DNA of 64,000 nt, taken from assembly GCA_013400155.1 (NCBI GenBank), contig VXBM01000563.1, positions 485,007 through 549,006 of the forward strand, in the 5' to 3' direction. The position numbers were made by a program, and so were the translations under genes. Every line of letters starts with the position of its first letter. The first letter of the stretch is position 1. The notes under the pieces were generated by a model, which was given only the letters and a program-made list of their open reading frames with translations, did not search any database and was not told the origin of the DNA. Source of the stretch: Helopsaltes ochotensis (Eukaryota > Chordata > Aves > Passeriformes > Locustellidae). Shown in pieces: positions 12,987-26,995 of the stretch.

Positions 12987-14539
12987 TATAACACAGTAGA
13001 GCAAAGCAAAAAAAGCAAAGTGTGTCTCGTGAAAGAAACTATGTTTTGGAACTAAACCAATTCCCTACAGTTGGAGTGGTTTTGTTTCACAGAGATGAAC
13101 AGTTTTAAGCAAGATACCAACCATTACACATGTCTACCTGTAAACAAGACAGCTCTTATGTTTTCAAAGCCTGCTAGTCAAAGTCTTTCAAGCAAATAGC
13201 TCTCATTTCTCTTCCTCCATTTAGATCTGAGAGATTAATTAAGCTCATCAACAGTTGATTAATGCAGGTAGGAAGCCTGTGGCTTCCTCCAATTACATTT
13301 CAATGATGTGGTACTCCTAGATATATTTATTTGGCTTTTAAGAAATATATCTGTAAGAATGATCTAGGCAATTGTTGTGTCAGATTAAAATACATTATAA
13401 AATCATTAGTGAACAAAACCAGCAGTGCATTCCGTGTAGCCATCTGGAAAAGATGCAGCAGAACAGACCAACAGTTCTTCTGGTATGTGAAGGGACCCCG
13501 CTTCAAATGTACTTGCACTTCACTAATATCTGCTCAGTTGTTTTGTCACTGTGGAAGCAAGGAGTTGCTAAGCTATGAAAAAAGGATCTGGCAGCAGAAG
13601 AATGTTTATTACAAAGCACAACCTATGACCCACTCCTCACCTGGGGTAAAATTGTAGACTTATGCCATACTGGTGCACTGGAGGAAACTATTGATCCTGA
13701 CTTTCTTTGCATCTCTGACAGTTTCATCTCCTGATGAATAAACACACTAGTATCAATGGGTAAAATAACAGCATTGGAAGGATGATAAAAAAAATGAGTA
13801 GATAAACCAGATTTTTTTTTTTTCAGAGTGGTGCAGGAAATGGTTTAAAACAAAAAAATGCACTTTAGAACTCCACTAAGACAAGACAGAGACCTCTCAA
13901 AGTAAAAATGTCTTGATCCTAAAGAAATGATCCCACAGATGGAAATCAAAGCAATACAGGAATGTTCCTCAGCTTGAGAAAAATGCATTCCCTTTAATTT
14001 CCTTTGCTAATTCCAAGTCTCATTGCAAAACCTTCACCAAAGTGAGAATTGGGATTGGAAGCTTCTGATTAGTGGAGTGCTCTAGAGTTATGGAGCTGAG
14101 TTTGGAGGACAAGAACAAATATATTTCATTGCATTTCCCACCAGTTTTTTGAGCTATCTACGTGTTCGGATGAATGTGGGGTTTCCTGAATTTGAGAGTA
14201 CAATTCCCACAAGTTTGTGTATGGCCTGGATTTTACTTTGAGCCTTCGTGCGCCCAAGGAAACACGGCTGGAGCAAGCCAGGCTCAGGCAGTGACAGGAT
14301 GGCACCTGTTTGCTCAGAGCACTCCTCAGGGTAGCCTTGCCTCAGTCACAGCTGTGCTTGCTCCAGCCTGGAAGAGGATAAAGGGCAGGAAGGTCACACA
14401 GAAGATCAGCTCCTCTCTGAATTAAATCTTTTACTCTGTAATATACTTCAGTTATGTCTCTATTGTCACACATAAATCTACTTTCTAATGCACTAAAAGC
14501 TATGCACAGGTTTAAAACTACATAAACGAAATGTCTTAA

Positions 14540-14570
14540 TTTTTTTTTTTTGTGTGTGTGTGTGTGTGTG
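14540..14570 (+). repeat. Poly-T followed by (TG)10 microsatellite
   Basis: A T run (14540-14551) leads into ten TG dinucleotides at 14551-14570. It is a simple sequence repeat and likely to vary in length between individuals. Confidence 0.95.
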
Positions 14571-16651
14571 ATTTCAGACTTCTAAACTCGTGCATCTTCT
14601 AGCTGGATTTGCTAAAGAGCAGTTACACATATATTAGCAGTTTCCATCCATGCTCAACTACCATGTTTAATTGCTGCTCACAGTTATATATTATATAGTA
14701 AAAACACGCACAAACTCTACATCCAGGATATCTCCTCAATTCATTTATATTCAATCCTGTACCTGGGATTAATTCTGCGCATATTTTATCAATTTCAATG
14801 GGATTATTCTTTTTGCATCAAAGACTTAGGTGTTACCATTACTGTTGCCAGCTTAATTTTTCTAATTGATATGGTTTTCCTGAACCCATTTAATTGAATT
14901 TGTTTCATTAACAGTGGAACTGATACTGATATATGGAAAGAATATGGTTTAAATCAATGAGCAAATATTCACCACTTTTATCCACCCTGATATGGCTTTT
15001 CACTGAAATCAGTAGTCACTTCTCAAAACAAATGCATTTTAATTCATTCTGATCTATTTCTCCTTCTATTTACTACTTCTTTGTCACAGTTGGACGCATT
15101 TAAGTAAACCAATTGGTATTTATAGGAGCCAATTTTCATTTAAATCCTTCAAAGATAGTTTAAACATTTCTTTAGCACCCACTGCTCATTAACTGAAACG
15201 AACACATTTCTGAAATGCAGTAGACTTGTTATCCTACTACAAGATCTTCTTTTAATGGTATTCTCATTTTTCTCTTTCTCCCAGTAATTTAAGCAGATCA
15301 ATTTTGTAAACATGACAGACTGGCTTAAGGTTTATAAGAAAACTTAAACCTCCACATACACTCCCTCACATTTTCACCAAGCTGGTGCTTCCCTTTCTCT
15401 GATGCTTGTGGACTCCATTGGTCCAGGAACCTCCAATACAGCAGCCAGGGCTCAGGGACCACTGAAATGATCCTCAGTAATGATGTGGATGCAGACAGCA
15501 ATTCTATGTGAAGTTTACTTGACACATCCAGCAACACTTGGTTTTTGATTTACAGTATCAACAGGACAGCAACTTCAGGAGCTCACGATTTAAGTCAGGG
15601 GTGGAGCCACTTTCCTACCAGGTAACAGACCAGCACTCTGTGCTCCTACATCACAAGTACTAAAATGCAATGCTTAGGTAAGAAATGTTTGCTTTTAAAA
15701 CTCAAAGAATCAGAAAGCTGTCTTGAAAATATGAAAACAACAATCCCTTACAGCATGCAGTGCTGCCCTGATCTCATAGTGCAGTGCAGTACATTTGAGT
15801 GCCAAATTGCTCAAGACAGCTTAGCTGTCCCAGTGAGGTGATCCAATATTGCAGCCTAAATATTTGGGCTTCCTATGAAAGCAACTTCTCATAAGTTACT
15901 GGCAACTGTACTTAAAAACTAACTGTAGTGGAATTCCCTGTGTATGATTTCCAAGAGATGCACAAGTTTTCATGCAGAGTTTGGTGTGTAGCCAGGGCAG
16001 GACACACACTGTGCTGATATCCCACTTTCTTTTCAAAGGATCCTAAGTGCATTCTTTTTACTCTGGTTTTACCTGGCCATCTCTTACTTCTTTTTAACTT
16101 CTTTTTTCTGTTGTTGTTGCTTTATTACCAACAGTTGCATACCAACGCCACGCACACAAAAGTGGCTACTGTTCTGTGATGTTTCTATTGAAATTTGTTC
16201 TATAATCTCTTTGCCCAGCAGGAATATATAAACTAATGATATTTTCTGTCAAATATTTTAAGCTGGTTATCAAGGATTCCAGAATTCACTCCACTTTCAT
16301 GGATCAGTTATAAGATTTTCATGCCCCTCCTTCTTCTATTTATTAATTTGGAAGTCAGCCTCATCTCTTCTAGGATTTCATATGAAGAGACAATCTTCCT
16401 TGAAGATTTGTATGTACAGCTGCTATTAATAGTAGGCTTTAGTATGATAAAGAAAGAGCACATCCAGTAGAGCTTTGCTAACGTTCAAGGTGATTTGAAA
16501 TTGAAGTCCAAATCCATGGAGATGCCTTGTTTCTCTGACTTTCACAATGACAGAGTGTTCCTGACTTCCTGACACTTATTTACTCTCTGAAGCCATCAAG
16601 AAATGAGCCGAAGTTATACACTGATTTTGCTGCATTACCTGGAAGGTGATT

Positions 16652-16681
16652 CCTGTATGAATTCCACCTGTATGAATTCCA
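16652..16681 (+). repeat. 15-bp perfect tandem duplication
   Basis: CCTGTATGAATTCCA occurs at 16652-16666 and again immediately at 16667-16681 with no mismatch, which suggests a recent small slippage duplication. Confidence 0.9.
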
Positions 16682-18539
16682 TTCCTGGATAAAGGCCTGT
16701 GTGCCCTCATCAGGTGAAAGAGAAGCGTAAGAGAATAGTTACAGGATCTGTGAGGATCCCTTCCTTAATTTTTACATTGTTTTGTTTCAGCTTCTTCTGC
16801 CCTTTTGACTTACAGATTAAATGAAAAATCCAGAAATTGGCCAAGTCTTTATCTACCTCTTACTGTGCCCAAGATCTTGTCATCTTTTCTAACCTCCTTG
16901 CCAGCTGATTCATCCCTGGGCATGGGTGACTTTCTGACTCTCTCAGGCATTGGATGGATTTTGTTGGGGTGATGTTAGGATTGCATATGTTCCCTGAAAA
17001 ACATACAGTTAATCTATGCCACAGTCTTTCTCAGTTTTTTTTTTTAATTCTGACAAAAAAAAAATTCCTGTATTTCCTGACACCAAGCCATCAAGTACCA
17101 TGTTCTAGGTGTATTTGGCCATTGTTAGCCTAAAGGGGCAAGGGAACCACAGTGGAACATGTATCATTATTCAAGAGAAATAGCTCCAAGCAGACAGAAT
17201 TAGCACTGTGCCCATCATAACTGAGAAGCAGGGAAGGGCAGGCAGATTAAACTTACAGGGAAGGTTCAGTTTATAAAAAAAGCACAGGGTCATAAAATAT
17301 TCCCCTGTGTCCTTCCCCAAAGAAATTATTTCAGATACCAAATTCCCTTGCAGCTTGTAAAAGCTTTACAAGTAGTCCAACCCCCCTGCAGCCAAGTTGT
17401 GAGTGATGTGCCCATAAATCAGGTACCAAGGTCAGCAGACAAAGGAACTGGGCTGGAGGACACCTGTAGAGCATATCCACCCCAGAGCTGAGAATCTGCT
17501 CTTCTGACCAGCACAGGAGGAGCCAAACCTGCCCCCTCACAAACAACCTGAGCATTGTCTTGTGCTTTCATAAATGCATCAAATTTCCATGTTTCTGCTT
17601 CTTCATGAGGCACTACACTAAAATGCAAAGTTAATGATTCATTAGTTTAAATAATTTATTTTACAACCCAATTGATTTGCCAGCCATGTTGCACACTTTG
17701 TAAGGGGAGCAAATCCTTTCAAAGTGCCTCAGTAATCTAATCAGTATGCTCCTTTTCTTTATGCCATGTTTCAACAGTTACTACATATGCCTGGACCTCA
17801 AAGCATCTCTGCCTTTGGTTAGATGAGGAGAAAATGGTTAATTTGGGTGTGGGAGAGAGGGAAGCTGTTTAGGAATCATCTCTGTGTCATGCTTTGATAA
17901 AAAGCTCGGCAAAGGTTTCAAATGAACACACACGACTGGAGCTGGTTTTCAAGCTGGCAGCTTCAAAGAAGATGCAGGATTGTACAGCAATAATGGCCAT
18001 TAAATTACCTTCTCTCCAACAGTGTACATCATTTGGAGTCAGGTCATAAACAGAATAAAGGAATCTTAGCTTTCCACTCCTGGCTATACGGGCACTTTGA
18101 GACACCAGAAAACTCTCTTCACAAGTCTCATTAGCTGGCATTACCACCCTCAAAGGACTACGTTAAACTTGAAAATAAACATTAAAAAATGAACAGATTT
18201 CTAAAAAAATTTAATGGCAAGAATGACGCACTCCATTGCAACTGAGGAAAGCTGCTTAAAATATGGATTTCACCATTAGAAAATAACAGAGAGTCCAACA
18301 TTTTGGAAAATATTGTCATTTTCGAAGTATTCATGTTGGCAAAGCATTCATGTAAAACCAGTAATGCTGTTTAGATATATCCAAATTAACAGGCAAATTT
18401 AATAGTGGTCTACACAAAACCTGTAATAAACTACATCTCAGGGTCCTGTACTCATCTTCTAACTGTTTCTTGCATTTAAAATCTGAATGCAGACAGATGC
18501 TGGCTACCTTTAAAAAAATTGATTTTATTTTAATTTCTT

Positions 18540-18586
18540 AATTACAAATACTTGTAATTTTATTTAATAAAATGAATGCATTTTAT
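18540..18586. repeat. Two adjacent short perfect inverted repeats
   Basis: AATTACAA and TTGTAATT form 8-bp arms around a 4-base loop at 18540-18559. Seven bases later, ATAAAATG and CATTTTAT form another 8-bp pair around a 4-base loop at 18567-18586. Both are perfect. The surrounding sequence is AT-rich, so chance is possible for each alone, but the matched geometry is notable. Confidence 0.8.
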
Positions 18587-19204
18587 CAAAATCACGTGAA
18601 TTGGTGAGTTTCGTCTGTGACACTTTAAGCAGACATTTAAAGCCTTGTCTAATCAACATGTGGCATTCCAAACCTCAGTACGATGATCTTCGGTGAATGT
18701 GACAGGAAATATTGCAAGGTAACTGATTTGTAATTTAAATTTTGGTAGCATCAAAATTTGGATGCATCTTCTGCATCTGCAGAAGACTGCAGCTGGCCAA
18801 ACTAAGCACTAAGAATATATATGCCATAAAACAGTACACAAAGCTTACAGTTTAAATATTTAGGGCAAGATTTTAGGGAAACTGAAAATGCTGAGAAGGA
18901 ATGACATAAACTTCAGGGTATTTTCCTGAGGTCAGCAATTTAACTCTGATCACCTTTTATTTCCCTTTAGTAAAAGATTTGTGTTGTACACCGTGCACAT
19001 ATGTTGTAACTTTTTGTTGTTGTATTATTGTTGCTATTCCTTAAGCCTCCACAATACACAGAGCCTTAAAATACACAGAAAACAACGTCCTTACATTGAG
19101 TGGATAGTCCTCTAATAAGGAAACAAATGAAAGACTTAGAAAATCAGAGGAACTAATTCCTGCATGCAGATAAATTGGACTACTTTTGTTGTCTCTAATG
19201 TATC

Positions 19205-19420
19205 TTGTTTGAAGCAGCCGCTTTGTGTTGTCCTCCCTGTGCAATTTTATGCAAATTTAATGACCTGTGTTACATGTTATTATTAATCTGCCATGGCCAT
19301 AACCTTACCCTGGATGCAGTAACAATCAAAAGTTCTACTTCTGATGACAGAAATGATGCAGAACATGTCACAGGCTGCCCTCAAATTATTCTGGAAGATG
19401 GGGGAAAGATGCAGATAGCT
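19205..19420. promoter_or_regulatory. Candidate enhancer block with POU octamer
   Basis: A perfect octamer ATGCAAAT lies at 19249-19256, flanked by AATTTT and TTAATGACC, with a TTATTATTAATC stretch about 30 bases on and AATCAAAAG (TCF/LEF-like) at about 19324. The sequence is complex, with no repeat character. The regulatory role is inferred only. Confidence 0.25.
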
Positions 19421-22400
19421 CTCGTGGCTGCTGCCTGTTCAAATAAAAAGCTAAGGGCTGGTTCTGTGCCTCTCTCTCCCTATAGCAGCATCTCAGCATC
19501 CTCTCACCGAGCCTCTTAGCTGTCCCTGCAAGGACATCAGAAATGAGGCAGGTGAGCAGGGGAAGAGGATGACCCAGCTGCCTCATCACTGGGCACCGGA
19601 GCCGCCTCAAGCAGCCAAAAAATGATCACTCGTGACCTGTCCTCAACTCCCTCAGACGCGTGGGAATTGAGACGAGGCACAGAGCAGGAGCAGGCTGGCA
19701 GGTGTGCTTGGCAACCTTCACCCATCCTGAGAGGGGATCTGAGCAAGGACATGGCAGTGGGGAACTGCCACCAGCACTGCTAAATGCGGCTGGGGCAGGG
19801 AGAGTGACTCCCTCGACAGGCGAATGTCACCAAACAAAACCATTAACATAAAAATCAGTGGCATCGCTGGAAATGTCCCACTGTACACAGAGCAGGCTGG
19901 TGGAGGGCTATCAGTCACACTGGCAGGACTTTGCTGTTAAGAACTAAAGAGCACCTGAGACTTCAGCCCACTGGAGGGGCAAGCACCGTGCAGGCTGTCA
20001 GGTGTCACCCAGCCCTGGGACCATCAGCGTGCGAGGCACCACATTCCATGGCAGGGGCAGAGGTGGGAAGAGCTGCTTCCAGCTCACAGCAGCTCAGCTC
20101 ACTAGCACAGGACATGGCTCCCTTTAACAGCTATCAGGGAGCCATCCCTATCACCAGTCTGCTGCCAGGGCATCACAGGGTTTGAGTCCCACGTGCGCTC
20201 AGCAGGGCCAACCATGGGATGGTGAACTCTGCCAGCTGATTAAGTTGGTTCCTGTATCTGGTTGCCAGTGTCAGGCATGAGAGAAAATTAGCTAATTTCC
20301 AGGGTTTCTAGCAAGTGACTAATGCTTGGAAAAAGAGCAATGTGAGGTTAATTTATCATCTGATTTTAAAAAGGTGCAAGTTTAAATACTAATAACGTGG
20401 AACGGGAAATCTGACATAAAGACCCAGCAAATCAGCAATGTGTAAGTAAAGGAAATTAAATGCAGCCATTGCAGGCAGTGAGGCGTCTTTGAATAGGCTG
20501 GAAACACAGATAAATGGTGTTCAGAGAAACATCCCAGAAGATGTTGAGTTTGGCAAAGGCAATGACAAGGTCTGAATGAAGTGCAACCAAATGCAGATGG
20601 TATAATCGCAATTTCATCTCAACTAATGATGTGAACAATCTAACACTAGTCCTTGCAGTGGCACCAGGTCTTTTGTTCACTAAAGCACATTTTAATAGGG
20701 AAATGGAGGGAAGGGAGATTTGTCTGAACTATTTGCATAATGAGGATAGTGTGGCCATAGACTGCATTCATTATCGAGAGGAAAGGATCTAAGCATCCTC
20801 CAAAGTCTGGTTTTCTTGCAATGGTGGGACAAACAAACCTGGTGAGTACAAATTTTTTTATCTCTTATATCATATTGGTGCAGTAAGGATACAATTCACA
20901 CCCTGTTACTCTTGCAATTAATAACACTGGACACAGGATGGACAAGACACCCTGTTCTGGACTGCCTCTTTGCCCCTCATGAGCAGCATCACTGCCATCA
21001 CCCCTCAGCTGCTCCCTCCATAGTCCCCAGTGTGGCAAGCCTGGTGAGGAGACATGAAATGGGACATGAAATGCTCCATCTGGGAGTGGGAAAGAGAGGC
21101 AAAGAAATAGGAAGCTATAAAAGTTTTACAAGTATTTCAAGCTCCCCAGGGAAACAATTCCATTCCTTATTTAGCACTAAATACTTCTTGTAAAACTCAG
21201 CCTCCCCCACTTTCCAATTAGGAAGGCACCTGCTTTATTTCAGTCACATCTTCCTGGAGTCTAAGCAGACTTTCTGAGGCAACTTCATTATGAGGTCGAC
21301 TTGATAAAAATACCCACTGCTCTGGAGTCAAATCTGTCCTACCAAAGTCAACAGGAATTTTGCCATTTGACTTCAACAGATCATGATTTCATTTCAGATG
21401 ATGAAAACTCCTCCTAGCAATGCTCAGTATGACATTAGAACATTAAATAATAATTGAATTTATATTCACCATTCTCAAAATGTAAATCTTTATAGAGGAT
21501 TTCCTACATGTTCAAAAATCATAGCAGAAGGCTGTTCAAAAGAACTGCCCCATCTTCTCTAACTGTATAAAATAAATTGCAGATGTAAGTGCTGGTGATT
21601 TGAGAGATACAAACAGGAAAAGCCTGAACAGATCATGACAGCCTCTTCCTAGATTCTGTCCAGCATTCAGTGTCATTTTTAAACTTTCATGCCTGAAGAC
21701 AATTACATTTGTGCAGAGATACATGTGGTATTTTCTAAGCTAGAAGCAGAGAATCTGAAAATCCAGGAAGCAGAAGCTGCAACAAGTAATATAACAAGGA
21801 CTATCACTTGTTACTGCAGGGTTCCCATGCTGTGAGGATAAATTATCAAACTCCTAGGATAAAACAAGTGTATCTCAAGTATAATTTTTAAATGCAGAGA
21901 AGTTTCCCCAGGGCTTTTCTCTGGCTGCAGCAGCATTGGCAAACGTGCCAAGTGGCCTGCCACTGATTTAGTGGGCTGGAAGCTGCACTCCATCATCGTA
22001 CCTCACCTGCCATTACCATCAGCTTTTTGCTATCCTTGGCATCCTGCTTACAGCAGAAAATTATTCACTTGCTAGTATGGTAGAGAAAACCCACACTATT
22101 TTTAGCCACCCGCATCTATCACCACAAGTTTACATCAAGACTTCAGGGATGAGGGAAGGAGAAGAGGAAAAAGAAACCTCATTTCCTTTCTCACACTCCT
22201 GTGCCCGCCCAGTCCCGAGCGGTGCCACAGGTCAGCGGAGCAGTGACACAGAAAGGCGCAGGATGCTCCTGGTGCTGTCACTCCAGCTCTGTCTTTTCCT
22301 GGGGAGCACTGTGCTGAATGGACAGATGATGATCACAGTGCTATGAATGCAATTTTTCTTGTCTTCGGTGTCTCGACTCAATGGGATTTTGCAGACACAG

Positions 22401-25004
22401 TCATGGCCTCTATTTTTCACAATGACTCAGAAGCATTTTAAATTATTTTCCTCATGAAAGTGAGCCTTTTGTTGGCAGCTGGAAATCTCTGCCACAGACA
22501 TTTTACATTTTTAGAGTCTAACTTTCTGACAGGAAGAGATCTAATATGCCATGTGATGAAAAGTGCATTCAAGGCCCTTACTAACAGCACTGTGCAAATA
22601 CCCCTCAAGCTATGCCCTGAGAAAAACTGCCTGGCTCATTTCTTGCCCCCTTCCCCAGTTCTCCACTGCCCCAGTATCCCCATTCCCCTCCTCCTGCCCC
22701 CTTGCCAGCCTGATGATCTACAAGTCCAGGAAGTTTTTTGAGTACATAAAAGCTGTCTTCAGACAGTTGCAGTCACTACTGAAATATCTAATCTAGTACC
22801 TTCAGGTTCTCTTAGTTGGAGGAAGACTAGCAGATCTTTACATCCACAAGAGCCATCAGATCATCAACCTACTGGACAGGTCATGAAAGTGAACCTTTCA
22901 GATTACATTCTTTCTTACAAAAATAGCAATCAAAACTTGCAGTTTTCCCTCTACACCACCAAAAGTCATGATATACTGAAGGAGCACACCTGAAAATTGA
23001 AATACTTAGCCTTGACACAGAAAGCCCAGCAGAGACAGTAATATTGGAAGTTTCTATGTTCTGCATTACAAGTCCACTGTTGAAATAAATGAACTATGTA
23101 GGCAGGAGTTCTGTTCAACTTCTGCGGGAGACTTTCTACATCATAACACATCCAGTACAGATAAAATCCTAGATAATAGACTCATTAGTACAGTAACATC
23201 CTATGGAAAAATGCCAGTGGTGTCTATTTCCCCATCAATTCTCTCTATGGACAGTTGCCTAGAAGGAGACGGTGGAGAGAAAGGAAAATTCTAAATGGAA
23301 AAAGAACCCAATCCAAAATGCTGGGTGATATATTTGCTTGATATAATGACTCCTGTGAACAGAGTTTTTCATTTATTCAGAAGTCCTCACTCTGATTCAG
23401 CTATGTCAGTAATGAGGCTCCTGCCACAGAAATATCCTCTGTTGGACCTTCTGGGGATCCTGGTGATGTTCTGGATTCTGACTTCCTCTGATGCTAAGGA
23501 CATGTAACTACTGGGCAAGGAATGCTGGATTCCAAAGGATTCAAACCATAGAGGCATATAAAATACACACTGACAGGGTTTAGACCCTAAAAATCCATAT
23601 TAAATTCAGGGTTTGAATTTAGCCCTGTGTTTAGGGGAGGGAAAGGAAGAGGGACATGCCATGAATGACTCATGGGGCTACAGCAGTGTTCAGACAGTAA
23701 GAGTCAGCTAGCCAGGCTCTGTGTATTTGTGGTCTGTAGTTTAATTTGGATAGTTCAAATCATTCCTGACACTAAGAATATTTCTAAATATAATGCCACG
23801 GTGCCCTTGGGTTTGACAGTCTTTTTTGGAGCTGATAGCTTTTGAGAAGTTAAAATGTGTGCAAATTGTAACAGCTACATCCTACATGTGCAGAAGGGAG
23901 TCTGTGATTCAATAAGCCATAATGTTCTTGATAAAAACATAGAATCATACACTGAAAATACAGCGAAAAATGAATCCTCAAACCCCCTAAACCCCCTTCT
24001 CTGTATTAGAAGTTCTGCAAATCATTCTGCTGTGAATGCTCATGTCACTTCATGCTATTACTCTGGAAGGTTACATTGTGCAGAAGACACCATCTCTCAT
24101 TTTCAAATTATATAACAAATTGTTATTTTTGGTTTTGGAAAATTTTTTTGTGCTCTTCAAAAATAACCAATCAGAACTATGGATATTGCAAAGATATTGG
24201 AGGGGCATACTTGCATTTTACTTTATCATTGTCTTTATTATTTTTTTAAATGGGCTGAAAATTTATTTCAGAGACCTGGCATTACATTTAGTAAAATGTA
24301 TTATAACTGACTACTACTGGATTGGAAAGTGTAGACGCAAATCACAACCCAGTCTTATCTTTGTAGTAGCTCTATCAAATCTGTTAACAATTGAGAAGCC
24401 ATTAAAATGCTAATGAGTGTGAAGGATGATCTATGTTTCACACTCCAACTTCTATTTTTACAAAGGCAAAACATACATGAAAATCCCAACAGTTCTCTCC
24501 TGCTGAAAGAAATATGAAAGACTGTTTGGCTTTTGAAATTATGACATTGCTGGTAGACTTGTCTGTAAGATAAATTGTTACATTACTGCCAGCATGATTA
24601 CAAAAAAGCTTTAGGGCCCGAGTTGTACAAGAAAAAGTCTTAACTAATTCCCTTTAATTTGTTTTCAAATACTAAACAACACTAAAGAGCAGTGAATTTG
24701 ACTGCCCAAGCTGTGTCAAACATTAAGAAAGATGCAAGCTTCAGATAGATGCCATTCACTCGACCTTCTGGAAAGCAAATCTCTTTGTAAGGGTCGTAAG
24801 TGAAAACCTCTCAAAGGAAGCTCTGTAGAAGTTATTATTTCTAAAAATGTTTTCACACGCAGAAAATCTGGACCAACACAAATGCTGAAGCTCACATGCT
24901 CTTCCTAGATGGTGCCTTTAGAGTTAAAAGTGAAAAAGATCCTTCAAAGTTACCTGAATTCTTTTAAAAGAAGTATCAGTGCTTTCCCAATGTTCATGCA
25001 GGAA

Positions 25005-25086
25005 TTTTGTTTTGTGGTTTTGGTTTTTTTGGTGATTTTTTTTTGGGCTGATTTTTTGTTTGTTTTGGTTTTTTTCCTTTTTCTTC
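25005..25086 (+). repeat. T/G-rich low-complexity tract
   Basis: About 80 bases are made almost only of T and G on this strand, in runs such as T7-GG-TGA-T9-GGG. It generates the hydrophobic Phe/Val-rich end of a 60-codon open frame (24909-25091), which is therefore not a credible gene. Confidence 0.85.
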
Positions 25087-26880
25087 ACTAGTACACACAC
25101 ACTAATAAACTCTGCTCAGGCTTTGGTGAAAGTGCCACATTTTTAGATGTGCTCAGGTGCAACCGTGTGTGTGTATTTGGCACTAAATTTGGGAGCTTGC
25201 TGGTCCCCGAGTAGCAGCACATGCATCACACTAATGTAATCCTGCCATCTCCTGTATCCCCTTAATCAGCACACAGCTGTGTTTTACTTGCTTCCAGAAA
25301 CACGACTGTCTCAAATACCTCAAACATGGAAAACCCCACACTTTTATGGAGGTTAAAACGAAGAGGGTGAGGGGAACACGTTACAAGCAACTCTCTGTGC
25401 TGTTCCCTTTGTTGCTGCCTAATGTTATTTACTGCAGCACCATCTTTCTTTTGAAACATAATTAAAAAAGATAAATAACCATACAGTCTCCCACAAAGAT
25501 AAATTGATAGTTTGAGCCTTTTCCAGTTGGATTGCTTTTTTCTAACACAGAAGTGTGAAGAAACCTTTGATACCTTTATTCTCATTCCTCATAAGAAAAA
25601 AATCCTTTTAATCTACTTTGGGGTTCCCTGAAGTAATCCAGTACGTTGCTCTGGGTCACAGTAAAGCAATCTATTGTCCAGCTGCCATTTTTGCCTTTCA
25701 TTGCCGGTTAGGGCAGTCACTTTATTCCCCACTTTTCTGGGCAGCCAGGCCGTTCTGTGTCTCGGGCGTCTGCCCTGCTTGCCTCTTCTTTCACTCTGAG
25801 ATGCAGTTCCTGTGGAAAACCCCTCCTTGGAAAGCCACTCTTGCACCATCCAAGCTGGATGTGGCTGTGATGGTTTGTGGGGCTCCATGCCATAGCTGCA
25901 GGCTGCTCTCACCTTCCTGGCCTCTTTTCTATGTGTCATCTTCACCAGCACAAAAATGATGGCAGATCAATTCTGTTACAAGTTTTGCAAACTGCATGAG
26001 GCACTCCTGTACTTTTTCAGTAGCAGCAAGGCTGAGCAGTTTTGGTAGCATTTTATTTATTATGAAGTATTGGTATCATAGAAGTACCAAGACAAATTCA
26101 AATTTAGATACTTGAGCTCGAATACAAGGAACAAGAACAAGACTGTCACTTGTTCCACATGGTGTTGACAAGTGAGACAGACGAGTGAGGAGAAATCTGA
26201 TCAGCAGGAGTCAAAAATACCACTTAATACTAGTCAAGTGCAGATAAAACCTGAAAAATATTTCCACTTTACCCACTGCCTCTGCCACTTTTGTAAACAT
26301 AGCAGAATTCACAATGCAGCCAGAAGCACAACGAGCTTTCAGAAAAGATTTGGCTGAAAGCAGCAGATGATCACAAAGCTCTTACATTGCAAAACATTTT
26401 GGTTACTATGCTTTTAGCTCTCTCTATATACATGTTCAGAATTATGTCTGGAAGAGACAACCTGGATTAGTGACTTTGTTTTAAGAATAGATAATCTCTT
26501 GGTAAATATTTGCATTGCGTGAGATAGCTTTGCTGGCAAAATTGTCTTGACAGTTTATCAGGCTGAGCACAAAACTGACTTGCTGATTCTTTCGGGATGT
26601 TGCTAAAAATGATACAAACTAATGATGCTTGTACTTGCATATGAAGCAAAATTAATTAAAGGGGCAACTAGACTGGCAGAATTTTTGTGAACTGCATTAG
26701 TTCCCAGGTTTGAAACTCCAGACTGTGACTCTTTGAACTTACTTGTGAATTTCAAAACGTGTCTATCCATTGTAAGAATAATACACAAAAATTAGCATCC
26801 ATGAACCATGAATGCATGTCTGTGCATGTGAAATGGCATGCATACCCAGACAAGGTGAGAAGAGCAGCAAAGTCCAATTT

Positions 26881-26995
26881 CACGGAGTTATAGAATGGTT
26901 TGGGTTGGAAGGGACCTTCAAAGATCATCACCTAGTCCAACCTCTTACCATGGGCAGGGACACCTTTCACTAGATCAGGATGCTCAAGCTCCATA
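26881..26995 (-). mobile_element. CR1 LINE fragment, extreme 3' end
   Basis: Read on the - strand, this is the end of CR1. On the + strand it shows TATAGAATGGTTTGGGTTGG, AAGGGACCTTCAAAGATCAT, CTAGTCCAACCTCTTACCATGG and GCAGGGACACCTTTCACTAG in consensus order. Only about 115 bases remain. The element's 3' end is at 26881 and homology fades near 26995. Confidence 0.92.

Larger units (their letters stand above)
12987..26880. other. Unique noncoding sequence between two CR1 copies
   Basis: About 14 kb with no recognised gene and no clear transposon. It holds a TG microsatellite (14551-14570), a 15-bp perfect duplication (16652-16681), paired inverted repeats near 18.55 kb, a POU-octamer block near 19.25 kb, a moderately GC-rich but non-exonic stretch at 19.48-20.23 kb, and a T/G-rich tract near 25.0 kb. 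Overlapping open frames on both strands at 25613-25959 (112-113 codons each) have no recognisable domain. Confidence 0.5.

Noticed and set aside
25613..25959. Overlapping 112-113-codon frames on both strands
   Set aside because: Both-strand openness reflects local composition. Neither translation resembles a protein domain, and no splice or poly-A context was seen.
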